Below are positions 1-8,603 of a DNA stretch of 64,000 bases, in pieces (the first letter of the stretch is position 1; every line of letters starts with the position of its first letter). The translations under genes and the position numbers were made by a program. A model generated the notes under the pieces. That model did not search any database. It saw only the letters and a list, made by a program, of their open reading frames with translations, and had not been told where the DNA came from. Source of the DNA: Streptomyces sp. CBMA152 (GTDB lineage: Bacteria > Actinomycetota > Actinomycetes > Streptomycetales > Streptomycetaceae). The stretch lies in assembly GCF_014596475.1 (NCBI RefSeq), contig NZ_MECJ01000007.1:1-64000 (forward strand), written 5' to 3'.

Positions 1-6
1 CATAGT

Positions 7-125
7 GTTTCGGTGGTCATAGCGTTAGGGAAACGCCCGGTTACATTCCGAACCCGGAAGCTAAGCCTTTCAGCGCCGATGGTACTGCAGGGGGGACCCT
101 GTGGGAGAGTAGGACGCCGCCGAAC
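7..125 (+). rRNA. rrf: 5S ribosomal RNA
   Basis: The sequence opens with GTTTCGGTGGTCATAGCG and ends with CGCCGCCGAAC, the two complementary ends of a high-GC actinobacterial 5S rRNA. The internal segment CCGAACCCGGAAGCTAAG is the conserved loop B/helix III region. The length of about 119 nt fits the family. The 16S and 23S genes should lie just upstream, outside the window. The exact ends may be off by one or two bases. Confidence 0.97.
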
Positions 126-138
126 AATCATTGCGGGA

Positions 139-183
139 AGCCCCGCACCATGATCCGCAAGGATTAATGGTGCGGGGCTTTTC
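139..183 (+). terminator. Rho-independent terminator of the rRNA operon
   Basis: GCCCCGCACCA (140-150) pairs perfectly with TGGTGCGGGGC (168-178), and a TTTT run follows. It lies directly after the 5S gene, where an rrn operon terminator is expected. Confidence 0.9.
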
Positions 184-207
184 TGCGTTTCATGGCACTA
201 TCTCGCC

Positions 208-771
208 ATGGAACGCGTGATACGCCCCGTACGGGCAGACGAATGGCGCAAGGCCAAGGAGCTGCGGCTCGCCGCGCTCGCCGATCCCGCCGCACCCGTG
301 GCCTTCCTGGAGACCACCGAGCAGGCGGTCGCCCAGCCCGACTCCTTCTGGGAAGAGCGCACCGCCGGGGCGACCGGCGACGGCGGTGCCTGCCAGTTCG
401 TGGCCGAGGCCCCCGACGGCACCTGGGCCGGCACGGTCGTCGCCCTGATCGAGCGGGCCGGCGGCGAGGACTTCTTCGGGGACGCGATCGAGGCCGACCA
501 GGCGCATCTGGTGGGCGTCTTCGTACGGCCCGAGCACCGCGGCATCGGCCTCACCGAGCGGCTTTTCCAGGCCGCCGTGGAGTGGGTCTGGTCCTTGGAG
601 ACGCCGAAGATCGGGCGCGTACGACTGTACGTACACACGGAGAACCCGCGGGCCGAGGGCTTCTACACGAAGTTCGGGTTCGTGCGGACGGGGAAGAGCG
701 CGCCTGTGGCACCCGGCGAGTCGGCGTCGCACGATGTCGAGATGGAGATCGTCCGGCCGTCGGGGACGTAG
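208..771 (+). CDS. GNAT family N-acetyltransferase
   Basis: This 187-residue protein has the size and fold signature of a single-domain GNAT acetyltransferase, which moves the acetyl group of acetyl-CoA to an amine. The acetyl-CoA loop is EHRGIGLTE at about 109-117. The C-terminal segment YVHTENPRAEGFYTKFGF is the usual last strand and helix of the fold. The substrate cannot be read from the sequence. There is no clear ribosome binding site. CACTAT ends six bases before the ATG, so the transcript may be leaderless. The gene sits alone between the rRNA terminator and the convergent secretion cluster. Confidence 0.88.
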   Translation: MERVIRPVRADEWRKAKELRLAALADPAAPVAFLETTEQAVAQPDSFWEERTAGATGDGGACQFVAEAPDGTWAGTVVALIERAGGEDFFGDAIEADQAHLVGVFVRPEHRGIGLTERLFQAAVEWVWSLETPKIGRVRLYVHTENPRAEGFYTKFGFVRTGKSAPVAPGESASHDVEMEIVRPSGT

Positions 772-774
772 GAG

Positions 775-2352
775 TCACGGCGTCAGCGTTTCCGTCCAGC
801 GCGCCCTGGCCTGTTCGGCCGAGCGGAGCAGGACCAGGGTCGGGAGGCCGTGGTCCTCGCCGGTCGACAGGAGTTCGGGCAGGCGGGGGAGCGGCGCCAC
901 GGCCGCGACGTCGTCCAGGACCAGCGTCATTGGTGGGTCGAGCCGACCGTCGGATGACCGTTCGGCCATGCGGCGGCCGCGCTCGACCACGTCTGAGGCG
1001 AGGGCGGTCAAGAGGGGCATCGCGGCGGGACGCGACCGGGGATCCTCAATGGCTTCACCCACCACGTAAAGCGTGCCCCCTTCGGCCGCGAATGATTCCA
1101 GGGCCAGCGAATCGGCTCGATTCGGTGTGCAGGCCTCGCGGATGTGGATGGACGAGAGGGCGTCGAGCGCGCGGGAGGTCAACTGCTGGGCGATCTCCCG
1201 GCGTTCCGGGTGCGCGGTGAGCGCCGACTCCAGCAGGCCCGCGCTGCCGCTCATGGCCTTGGGATGCGTACGGAGTATGCGGACGGCCTCGTGGGCGCCC
1301 GTCCCCTGGGCCCAGCGGTGGACCTGCTTGACCGCCTTGCCGTCCCGGCTGTCCAGCGCGGCGGCGTGCAGCCAGCAGCGCAGCAGCGTCTCGGCGGTGT
1401 CGGCCATGGCGGTGTCGATACGGGCCTGCGGGCGTACGGGCGCGAGCAGCGCGGTCGCGCGGGCGAGTGCGATGTCCGCGTCCTCGCAGCCGCTGGTGGG
1501 CGACCAGTGGAGGCGGGCCGGGGTGTCGCAGAGGTGCCCCGGGTCGTACACATGGACCGGCCCGAGTTTCGCGCGCCCGTCCTTCGTCTCCGCCCACAGC
1601 GTGGGGTCGGAGGTGATGACGAGCGCGGGGCCCTCGGCGTCCTGGATGGCCTGGACGGCCGTGGGGCGCCGGGTGTCGGGGCCGCCGTAGACGACTCTGG
1701 GCGGGCGGGCCGTACGGGGTGACGGCAGGAGGCCGGGCTGGGGCGCGACCTCAGCGACCTCTGCGACCTCCGTGGGCGCAGTGTCAGCAGTACGCACCTG
1801 TCTCGCCGCGTCCGCCGCGCTGGGCCCCTGCGGTACGGGCTCCGGCTCCGGCTGCCACGCCTGGGCGGCCACCGGCGCGGCCTCCACCGGCCCCGCAGGA
1901 TTCGGCCCCGCAGCCTGCTCAACGGGTCCCGCCTGCCCCACCGGCCCCGCGCGCCCCGCCACCGCATCCCCCGACAGCCGCGCCGCCGCCTTCGCCCGCC
2001 CCCGTACAGCCCGCCATCGCGACCACGTACCCAGGGCGAAGATAAACAGGACGAACAGCACCAGGAGTTGGCCGATGAGCAGGCCCCAGAAGAGGCCGTA
2101 GCCGGAGAGCTGGGCCTTGGGGGTGTCCGGCCAGGCGGCCGGGAGGTCGTGCGGGGCCTGGACCAGCTGGCGCAGGGCCTTCGGGGTGCGCGTGAACGTT
2201 ACGCCGTCCGGCCAGGCGCCATGGCTGAACAGGCCCGCGAGGCCCGTCGACGACCAGACCAGGACGGTGAGGCCGAGCAGGAACGCGAGCAGCCCGATGA
2301 GGAGGGAATCGGGGATTCCGCGCTCCTCGCCGCGGGAACGGGACTCCGGCAT
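775..2352 (-). CDS. VirD4/TraG-like coupling protein homologue lacking a P-loop
   Basis: The protein has two N-terminal membrane segments (about residues 20-40 and 88-108), a Pro/Ala-rich linker, then a domain resembling type IV coupling ATPases. Recognisable pieces are ALVITSDPTLWAETK followed by GPVHVYDPG, and a Walker B-like strand MTLVLDDVAAVAPLP. The region that should carry Walker A reads GGPDTRRPTAVQAIQD, with no GK(S/T), so ATP hydrolysis is doubtful. The start is set at the ATG at 2352 because GGAGGT lies eight bases upstream; a TTG nine bases earlier is the alternative. It is the last gene of the T4SS-like cluster, 103 bases after the VirB4-like gene. Membership of the family is inferred from motif order and context. 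Confidence 0.75.
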   Translation of the reverse strand: MPESRSRGEERGIPDSLLIGLLAFLLGLTVLVWSSTGLAGLFSHGAWPDGVTFTRTPKALRQLVQAPHDLPAAWPDTPKAQLSGYGLFWGLLIGQLLVLFVLFIFALGTWSRWRAVRGRAKAAARLSGDAVAGRAGPVGQAGPVEQAAGPNPAGPVEAAPVAAQAWQPEPEPVPQGPSAADAARQVRTADTAPTEVAEVAEVAPQPGLLPSPRTARPPRVVYGGPDTRRPTAVQAIQDAEGPALVITSDPTLWAETKDGRAKLGPVHVYDPGHLCDTPARLHWSPTSGCEDADIALARATALLAPVRPQARIDTAMADTAETLLRCWLHAAALDSRDGKAVKQVHRWAQGTGAHEAVRILRTHPKAMSGSAGLLESALTAHPERREIAQQLTSRALDALSSIHIREACTPNRADSLALESFAAEGGTLYVVGEAIEDPRSRPAAMPLLTALASDVVERGRRMAERSSDGRLDPPMTLVLDDVAAVAPLPRLPELLSTGEDHGLPTLVLLRSAEQARARWTETLTP

Positions 2353-2455
2353 GTCAGGCAACCTCCGGCAGGGCAGGGCAACTTGCGCAGGTCGGGCGAG
2401 TCAAATGAAACCGCGGGCGTCGGGCCACCTCAGTACAGCAGGCCGTCTCCGCACG

Positions 2456-3883
2456 TCAGGCCACCGTCGACTCCGACGGCGGTGATGTGCCGGACATCTG
2501 CTGCTCCCTCAGCGCCGCCCGGCGCTCGGTCTCCGTCTCCAGCCGGCTCTCCAGCTCATGGGCCAGGACGTCGTCGGTCGCCGCCGACTCCGTCATCGCC
2601 CGGTCGGTGAAGACGAGTGGTCGTTCGCGCTCGGTGATCAGGTGTTTGACCACTTGGACATTGCCGTTGACGTCCCAGACCGCGATGCCGGGGGTGAGCG
2701 TGGGGATGATCTCGACCGCCCAGCGCGGCAGGCCGAGGACCAGGCCCGTCGAGCGTGCCTCGTCCGCCTTCTGCGCGTAGATCGTCCTGGTGGAGGCCAT
2801 CTTCAGGATCGCCGCCGCCTCCCGTGCCGCAGCGCCGTCCACGACGTCCGACAGATGGTGGACGACGGCGACGAACGACAGGCCGAGGCGTCGGCCGAAC
2901 TTGAGCAGGCGCTGGAACAGCTGCGCCACGAACGGCGAGTTGATGATGTGCCACGCCTCCTCCACCAGGAAGATGCGCTTCTTGCGGTCCGGACGGATCC
3001 AGGTGTGCTCCAGCCAGACGCCCACGATCGCCATCAGGATCGGCATCGCGATCGAGTTGCGGTCGATGTGCGAAAGATCGAACACGATCAGCGGCGCGTC
3101 CAGATCGATCCCGATCGACGTCGGGCCGTCGAACATGCCCCGCAGGTCGCCGTCGACAAGCCGGTCGAGGACGAGGGCCACGTCCAGGCCCCAGGCCCGG
3201 ACATCGTCTATGTCGACGTTCATGGCCTCGGCGGACTCGGCCTCCGGGTGACGCAGCTGCTCCACGATGTCGGTGAGGACGGGCTGGCGATCGGTGATGG
3301 TCTCGTTGACGTACGCGTGCGCCACCTTCAGCGCGAAGCCCGATCGTTCGTCCAGGCCGTGACCCATCGCCACTTCGATGATCGTACGAAGAAGCGCCAG
3401 CTGGCCGGTCGTGGTGATCGCCGGGTCCAGCGGGTTGAGTTTGATGCCGCCGTCGAGGGCGGCCATCGGGTCGAGCCGGATGGGCGTTATCCCCAGCTCG
3501 CGGGCGATGAGGTTCCACTCGCCGACGCCGTCCTCGCCCTGCGCGTCGAGCACGACGACCTGGCGGTCGCGGAACCGCAGCTGGCGCAGGACGTACGTCT
3601 TCTCCAGCGCCGACTTGCCGTTGCCGGACTCGCCAAGGACCAGCCAGTGCGGGGCCGGCAGCTGCTGTCCGTACAGCTGGAAGGGGTCGTAGATGTATCC
3701 CTTGCCGCTGTAGACCTCGCGGCCGATGATCACGCCCGAGTCGCCGAGGCCGGGGGCGGCCGTCGGCAGATAGACGGCCTGCGCCTGGCCGGTGGAGGTG
3801 CGGACGGGCAGCCGGGTCGTCTCCACCTTCCCGAAGAGGAAGGAGGTGAACGCGTTGGTGAGCGCGGAGAGCGGATCTCGCAT
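2456..3883 (-). CDS. VirB4-like ATPase of the T4SS-like cluster
   Basis: This 475-residue cytoplasmic NTPase has Walker A GESGNGKS at 84-91 and Walker B RIFLVEEAWHI at 303-313. The EEAWH form is typical of VirB4/TraE/TcpF-type conjugation motors. The family powers assembly of, and substrate passage through, type IV secretion channels. At 475 residues it corresponds to the C-terminal motor half of VirB4; the N-terminal half may be supplied by the upstream SCO6880-type protein. It starts 25 bases after that gene ends, on the same strand, so co-transcription is likely. Confidence 0.88.
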   Translation of the reverse strand: MRDPLSALTNAFTSFLFGKVETTRLPVRTSTGQAQAVYLPTAAPGLGDSGVIIGREVYSGKGYIYDPFQLYGQQLPAPHWLVLGESGNGKSALEKTYVLRQLRFRDRQVVVLDAQGEDGVGEWNLIARELGITPIRLDPMAALDGGIKLNPLDPAITTTGQLALLRTIIEVAMGHGLDERSGFALKVAHAYVNETITDRQPVLTDIVEQLRHPEAESAEAMNVDIDDVRAWGLDVALVLDRLVDGDLRGMFDGPTSIGIDLDAPLIVFDLSHIDRNSIAMPILMAIVGVWLEHTWIRPDRKKRIFLVEEAWHIINSPFVAQLFQRLLKFGRRLGLSFVAVVHHLSDVVDGAAAREAAAILKMASTRTIYAQKADEARSTGLVLGLPRWAVEIIPTLTPGIAVWDVNGNVQVVKHLITERERPLVFTDRAMTESAATDDVLAHELESRLETETERRAALREQQMSGTSPPSESTVA

Positions 3884-3908
3884 GAGCAGGGCCCCAATCA
3901 GCTCTCGG

Positions 3909-5459
3909 CTAGCGGCGGATGCCGGTCGCGAACGGCAGGGTGTTGACGAAGGCCCGGTGGTGCTCGCGGTCGCACCACTCCAGCTTCAGATACGACTTGC
4001 CGGCCGAGGCGCGGATGGTGCGCTTGTCCCGCGCCAGCGCCTCGGGGGAGCGCGCCGACACGGTGATGTACCCGACGAGGTTGACGCCCGCCGCGCCGCT
4101 GGCGAGATCTTCACCCCGTTGGTCGAGACGGCCGTGGGCGGCGATGTCGCGAGGGTCGACGGTCCGGTTCATCTTGGCCGCGCGGGAGGCCTCGGCCTCG
4201 TCGTTGGTCTTCTCGGTGAGCATGCGCTCGATCGCCACTTCGGTCGGCTCCAGGTCCATGCAGACCGCCACCGTACGGATCACGTCCGGGGTGTGGACGA
4301 GCAGCGGGGCGAGGAAGTTGACGCCGACGGGGGTCATCGGCCACTCCTTCACCCAGGCCGTGGCGTGGCACCAGGGCGCGCGCGTGGAGGACTCGCGGGT
4401 CTTGGCCTGCAGGTACGTCGGCTCGACCGCGTCCAGCTCGGCGGGCCAGGCGTTGCGCTTGGTCATCGCCTGGATGTGGTCGATGGGGTGGTCCGGGTCG
4501 TACATGGAGTGGACGAGTGAGGCGAGGCGGCCCTGGCCGAGCGGCTGGCGTACGCGGATGTCGGCCTCGGCGAGGCGCGCGCAGATGTCGGTGAGCTCGC
4601 GGGCCATGACGACGGCGAGGCCCGCGTCCTTGTCGAGCTTGCGGCCGGGCTGCGGGCGGGCGGCGCGGGCCATGGCGTGGGCCTCGGCGGCCAGTTCGCG
4701 CGAGTACTGCATACAGGCCACCAGATACGCGCGGTGCTGCTCGCTGGAGGTGGACACCATGGACTGCAGCTGCTCGTAGGACTCCTGGAGCCAGTCGGGC
4801 GAGCCGTGGTCGCCGCGCTGGGCGACGTCCTTGGCGTGCGCGTCCGGGTCGGCGGGCAGGGTGCGGGCCAGCATCTGAAGGCGCGTCACAAAGCCGTCGC
4901 CGTTGGCGACATGCTTGAGCAGCGTGCCGAACCGGTCGACCAGCGCCTCCTGGTCCTCGCTGTCGCGCAGCCCGACGCCCGGGCCCTCGATCTCGATGGC
5001 GGCGGTCACCGTACGGCGGTCGGCGTGCAGCAGTACGGCGATCTCGTCGGGGCCGAAGGGCGCCGCGAGCCAGCTGATCCGCCCGATCCCCGGCGGCGGC
5101 CCGACCTCGACCTCACGCCCGTCGATCCCGACGCCCGCCTCCATGGCGCCGGAGCGATAGGTGGTCCCGCGCCGCAGCGACCGCTTATAACTGCGGTTGA
5201 TTTCAAACCACTTGTAGAAGGTGCGGTGCTTGTACGGGAGGTACACCGCGGCGAGCGCCAGCATGGGGAAGCCCATGAGCAGCATGATCCGCAGGGACAG
5301 GACGGGGACCAGCAGTCCGGACATCATGCCGAGGAACGCGCCGCCGATGATCAGCGCGATCTCGCCGGTCTCGCGGTTCTTGCCGACGATCGCCGACGGC
5401 CTGGCCCGGCCGATCAGATACGTGCGGCGGGGCGAGACCGGATGGGACTGGGTCGTCAA
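3909..5459 (-). CDS. SCO6880/PrgI-type membrane protein of the T4SS-like cluster
   Basis: The 516-residue protein has two hydrophobic helices near the N-terminus (about 34-52 and 54-74), then a KHRTFYKWFEINRSYKR boundary and a large soluble domain rich in Arg and Glu. This matches the SCO6880-type proteins of actinobacterial secretion clusters, which pair a PrgI-like membrane anchor with a region similar to the N-terminal domain of VirB4. Its role is probably to anchor the VirB4 ATPase at the membrane. Its start overlaps the stop of the upstream VirB6-like gene by four bases, so the two are probably translationally coupled. Confidence 0.8.
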   Translation of the reverse strand: MTTQSHPVSPRRTYLIGRARPSAIVGKNRETGEIALIIGGAFLGMMSGLLVPVLSLRIMLLMGFPMLALAAVYLPYKHRTFYKWFEINRSYKRSLRRGTTYRSGAMEAGVGIDGREVEVGPPPGIGRISWLAAPFGPDEIAVLLHADRRTVTAAIEIEGPGVGLRDSEDQEALVDRFGTLLKHVANGDGFVTRLQMLARTLPADPDAHAKDVAQRGDHGSPDWLQESYEQLQSMVSTSSEQHRAYLVACMQYSRELAAEAHAMARAARPQPGRKLDKDAGLAVVMARELTDICARLAEADIRVRQPLGQGRLASLVHSMYDPDHPIDHIQAMTKRNAWPAELDAVEPTYLQAKTRESSTRAPWCHATAWVKEWPMTPVGVNFLAPLLVHTPDVIRTVAVCMDLEPTEVAIERMLTEKTNDEAEASRAAKMNRTVDPRDIAAHGRLDQRGEDLASGAAGVNLVGYITVSARSPEALARDKRTIRASAGKSYLKLEWCDREHHRAFVNTLPFATGIRR

Positions 5460-6820
5460 CGCCCTCCACCTCCTGTGCTGTTGTTGCCTTTGTTGCCGGT
5501 GTTGCGGCTGCTGTGCGGGGTGCCGCTGGTGGGACCGGAGCCGTTACGGGGCGAGGGTGCGGCGGAGGGGACAGATCCGCCGCCGCCACCGCCGCCGGAG
5601 GTGCTCCGGCTGCTGTGGGCGGCCACACCGCCGGACATCGGGTTGGCGGGCCGGGCCTGGGCGTTGTTCTGGTTGCCCCGGCTGCTGTGCGTCTTGATGC
5701 CCTGCGAGACGAGGGCCGCCGGGGAGGAGATCACGGCGGCGGCCGACGCGCCGCTGGTGGCCTGCTTGCGGTTGCTGCGGGCGGCGGCGATCTCGTCGCC
5801 GAAGCCGGGGACGAAGCGGTAGATCATCGCGGAGGCGAAGATGGCCAGCAGGATGATGGCGAGCCCGGAGACGACGGCCTGGAACGAATCGGGCCCCTTT
5901 CCGGCGGACAGCGCCCCCGCCAGGCTCAGCACGATCACGATGATGGGTTTCACCATGATGATCGCGATCATGATCCCGGCCCAGCGCCGGACATGGCCCC
6001 ACATGTTCTTGTCGACGAGCCCCGAGTACACGACGACGCCCAGCAGCGCGCCCACGTACAGCAGGAGCGCGCGGATGTAGAGCTCAAGGAAGAGCACGCC
6101 GGCCGCGACGATGGTGACCAGTGAGACCACGATCAGCATGATCGGCCCGCCGCCGATGTCCGTGCCCTTCTTCAGCGCGGCCGAGAACGACCCGAAGAAC
6201 ACGTCCGTCTGATCGCCGGTGCCGGACGCGATGACGTCGGTGACGGCGTCGGTGGCGTTGACCACGGTGTACAGGATCAGCGGGGTGAAGGCGGACGCCA
6301 GCACGGTCAGCCACAGGAACCCGACGGCCTCGGAGATCGCGGTCGTCAGCGGCACCCCCCGGATGGCCCGCTTGGCCACGGCCAGCAGCCACAGGACGAG
6401 GGTCAGGATCGTGGCGGCGGCGAACACGACGGCGTAGCGGCCGAGGAAGGCGGGGTTGGTGAAGTCCACCTTCGCGGCGGTCTTCACGAACTTGGAGAGC
6501 GTGTCGACGACCCAGACGGCGGCGTCGGCGCAGCCCTTGGAGAGGGAGGTGAGGGGGTCTGCGGGGTCGCCGGGGCCGACGGTGCCCGGCGGCGCCTTGA
6601 CGTTGCTGTTGCCGGACTCGCAGTAGTCCTTGGCGGGGCCGCGGATGAGGTCGCACGCGTTGCCGCCGCCGTTGGAGTTGCTGGGCCCGGGGCTCGGAGT
6701 GGGGCTCGGGGTCGGGCTCGGAGCCGCGTACACGTACGTGGCGGCCAGCACGGCGGTGGTCTGCACCGCCGCCAGCGCCGTGGCGAACGAGAGGGCACGG
6801 CGGGGCCGCTTACCGGGCAT
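5456..6820 (-). CDS. VirB6/TrbL-like polytopic membrane protein
   Basis: An N-terminal signal-like helix is followed by a Pro/Ser-rich spacer (PTPSPTPSPGP), about six transmembrane helices between residues 120 and 350, and a glycine/serine-rich hydrophilic tail with several HSSR repeats. The layout matches VirB6/TrbL inner-membrane channel subunits, which vary too much to identify by motif. The start lies 11 bases inside the end of the VirB8-like gene and the end overlaps the next gene by four bases, so this is one tightly packed operon. The HSSR-containing tail is low complexity and probably disordered. The VirB6 assignment rests on topology and context. Confidence 0.75.
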   Translation of the reverse strand: MPGKRPRRALSFATALAAVQTTAVLAATYVYAAPSPTPSPTPSPGPSNSNGGGNACDLIRGPAKDYCESGNSNVKAPPGTVGPGDPADPLTSLSKGCADAAVWVVDTLSKFVKTAAKVDFTNPAFLGRYAVVFAAATILTLVLWLLAVAKRAIRGVPLTTAISEAVGFLWLTVLASAFTPLILYTVVNATDAVTDVIASGTGDQTDVFFGSFSAALKKGTDIGGGPIMLIVVSLVTIVAAGVLFLELYIRALLLYVGALLGVVVYSGLVDKNMWGHVRRWAGIMIAIIMVKPIIVIVLSLAGALSAGKGPDSFQAVVSGLAIILLAIFASAMIYRFVPGFGDEIAAARSNRKQATSGASAAAVISSPAALVSQGIKTHSSRGNQNNAQARPANPMSGGVAAHSSRSTSGGGGGGGSVPSAAPSPRNGSGPTSGTPHSSRNTGNKGNNSTGGGGR

Positions 6821-7673
6821 AGGTGAACCCTCCGTACTGCTCGACGGCGTCGGCCATGTCCTTGGCGGTCGCTGCGGCCTGGTCGCGGCCCACGGGCGCC
6901 GGGCCGTCCTTCTGGGTGAAGTCGGTGACCTTCCAGTCGCCGCCGACCCACTTCAGCTGGAACGTGTTGGTGTACCAGCCCTCGGAAACCGGGTTCTTGG
7001 AGCCCTCACCGGCCAGCCCGAACAGCGCCGAGTACCAGACCGACACGCTCGCCGTGTCGTTGGCGAACTTCTCCACCTTGGCGCCGACCGGGTTGAAGCG
7101 GGAGATGAACGTCTGCCCGGCGGGTGCGCTCCCGTCCGGCTTCAGGCCGATCCGGGTCAGGAACTCCGCGCCGGAGTACGCCTTGTCGAGGTCGCCCTGA
7201 CGTGCGGCGGCCACGTCCGGCGCGTACACGGTGTTCACGATGGCGTGTCGCCGGGCCGTGTTGTACATGCCGTCGGAGCCGAGCGCCACGACATAGTTGG
7301 CCGCCGCCGACTGCGCCCCCTGTTCCGTCTGGGGGAAGCCCGAGGCGATGCCGCCGGTCTTGCCCTCGACCGGCTTCGTGCCGGTCGCCGACGTCGGCTG
7401 GGCGCCCGACTGCTTGGGGTCGCCGGAGGAGCCGCCCGAGCCGCCGTCGCCTCTGTTGGCGAAGGCGATCGCGGCGACCAGGAGGGCCACCACGCCGACC
7501 ACCGTGATCAGCGACCGCGAGGCGCGCACGGGGCGCCGCGCGCCGCCGTAGACGTCGGCGCCCTCGCCCTCGGGCAGCCGGGTGCGCGTCTGGCGCGTAC
7601 CGCCGACGGTGCTGTACGGATCGTTGTACGGGTCCTCGGTACGCCTGGAGTCGTGCTCGTCGCCGACGCTCAT
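6810..7673 (-). CDS. VirB8/TcpC-like conjugal transfer protein
   Basis: The start at 7673 is preferred to upstream codons because GGGGGAG lies about eight bases before the ATG. The 287-residue product has a cytoplasmic Asp/Arg/Thr-rich N-terminus, a single membrane helix SLITVVGVVALLVAAIAFA and an exported C-terminal domain of about 200 residues. This is the layout of TcpC/VirB8 proteins, bitopic scaffold subunits of Gram-positive type IV systems. The segment WYTNTFQLKWVGGDWKVTDF resembles the last strands of an NTF2-like fold, as in VirB8. It overlaps the VirB6-like gene by 11 bases. A tandem repeat about 50 bases upstream (7721-7748) may be an operator. Confidence 0.78.
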   Translation of the reverse strand: MSVGDEHDSRRTEDPYNDPYSTVGGTRQTRTRLPEGEGADVYGGARRPVRASRSLITVVGVVALLVAAIAFANRGDGGSGGSSGDPKQSGAQPTSATGTKPVEGKTGGIASGFPQTEQGAQSAAANYVVALGSDGMYNTARRHAIVNTVYAPDVAAARQGDLDKAYSGAEFLTRIGLKPDGSAPAGQTFISRFNPVGAKVEKFANDTASVSVWYSALFGLAGEGSKNPVSEGWYTNTFQLKWVGGDWKVTDFTQKDGPAPVGRDQAAATAKDMADAVEQYGGFTYAR

Positions 7674-7720
7674 GCCGCGTACTCCCCCTCGCCCCTTCGC
7701 TGTGCCGCTCGCTGCCCCGT

Positions 7721-7748
7721 CGTGTAGTACGACTTCGTGTAGTACGAC
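7721..7748. promoter_or_regulatory. Tandem 13-base repeat, possible operator
   Basis: CGTGTAGTACGAC occurs at 7721-7733 and again at 7736-7748, a 15-base period that places both copies nearly on the same DNA face. The first copy is part of GTCGTGTAGTACGAC, which has inverted ends (GTCGT/ACGAC). The repeat lies 48-75 bases upstream of the VirB8-like start, so a repressor or activator site is plausible. No regulator is identified. Confidence 0.4.
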
Positions 7749-7907
7749 GGTAGCCGTGCTGGTTCCCGCGCGGGCGCGGTGTGGTGACTCGACATCAGGG
7801 AGACGCAACCTCTGCCGGTGGGCACGACGGACGGATGGTGGTTGAGGGGGGCCTGGGCGGGCCCGTGGGGACGAACGCGGCGGGGTGGGTGGTGACCTGA
7901 TGCCAGG

Positions 7908-8225
7908 TCAGACGGCCATCCCGTACACGATGGTGAAGAGTGTGCCGAGCGAGCCGATGATGAAGACCCCGGTCAGTCCGGCGACGATCAGGCCCTTGCC
8001 CTGCTCCGCGCTGAACGTGTCGCGCAGCGCCGTCGCGCCGATCCGCTGTTTGGCCGCGCCCCAGACGGCGATGCCGAGGCACAGCAGAATGGCCACCGCC
8101 ATCACGACCTCGACCATCACACGGGCCTCTTGGCCCAGGCTCCCGAACGGCCCCCAGTTGGGAGCGATTCCGCCGATGATGGTGTTGATGTCGCCCTTTT
8201 CGGCTGCCAGGTACACGTAACTCAC
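7908..8225 (-). CDS. Small two-helix membrane protein, candidate VirB2-like pilin
   Basis: This protein of about 105 residues has two hydrophobic helices (about 33-55 and 78-103) separated by a short basic loop, AKQRIGATALRD. Small two-helix proteins at the head of type IV secretion operons are commonly VirB2/TrbC pilins or TcpD-like subunits, but there is no sequence motif to confirm this and no obvious cleaved signal peptide. The GTG at 8225 is poorly spaced from its upstream G-rich stretch. An in-frame GTG three codons later is an alternative start. It is the first gene of the minus-strand cluster, 234 bases before the VirB8-like gene. Confidence 0.65.
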   Translation of the reverse strand: MSYVYLAAEKGDINTIIGGIAPNWGPFGSLGQEARVMVEVVMAVAILLCLGIAVWGAAKQRIGATALRDTFSAEQGKGLIVAGLTGVFIIGSLGTLFTIVYGMAV

Positions 8226-8603
8226 CGCCCCTGTCGGGTAGTTCGATACCCCTGCCCCACGGCATGGGTCAGGCTCTATCTTCGCTGATGAAACCGCCCG
8301 GGTATGTCGACTTGGCGGCGGTCTTTACTCGAAACCGCACAGCTGTACCGGTCGCACCGCCCTGACCTGCGGTGGACCGGTTCTCTACGGATTCGCGTAT
8401 GGTCACTCTGTGTATCACGCAGGGTGACTCCGGGCAATGACTGTCGTTGGTGCACTCTGGGGCTGTTGGCCTGAGAGCGGGCGGAGTGGGGGGTGTGGCG
8501 CGCTCTCTGGGGCCCCGGGGGCACGCCGGGGCGCGGCACTTTACAGAGACTTCTCAGAAAAGTTCCATGGATGTTCTCAGTTCCGCGCGAGAGTGTCTGA
8601 CCT
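8226..8603. other. Divergent intergenic region between the T4SS-like cluster and a protease
   Basis: This 378-base stretch has no convincing gene. It must hold promoters for the minus-strand secretion cluster and the plus-strand protease. At its right end, GTGTCT (8593-8598) and AGACAC (8607-8612) form an inverted repeat whose loop contains the protease ATG. Confidence 0.6.

Noticed and set aside
775..8225. An integrative conjugative element
   Set aside because: No relaxase, integrase, replication gene or flanking direct repeat is visible, and there is no tRNA target at the edges. The adjacent rRNA operon alone is not evidence of integration.
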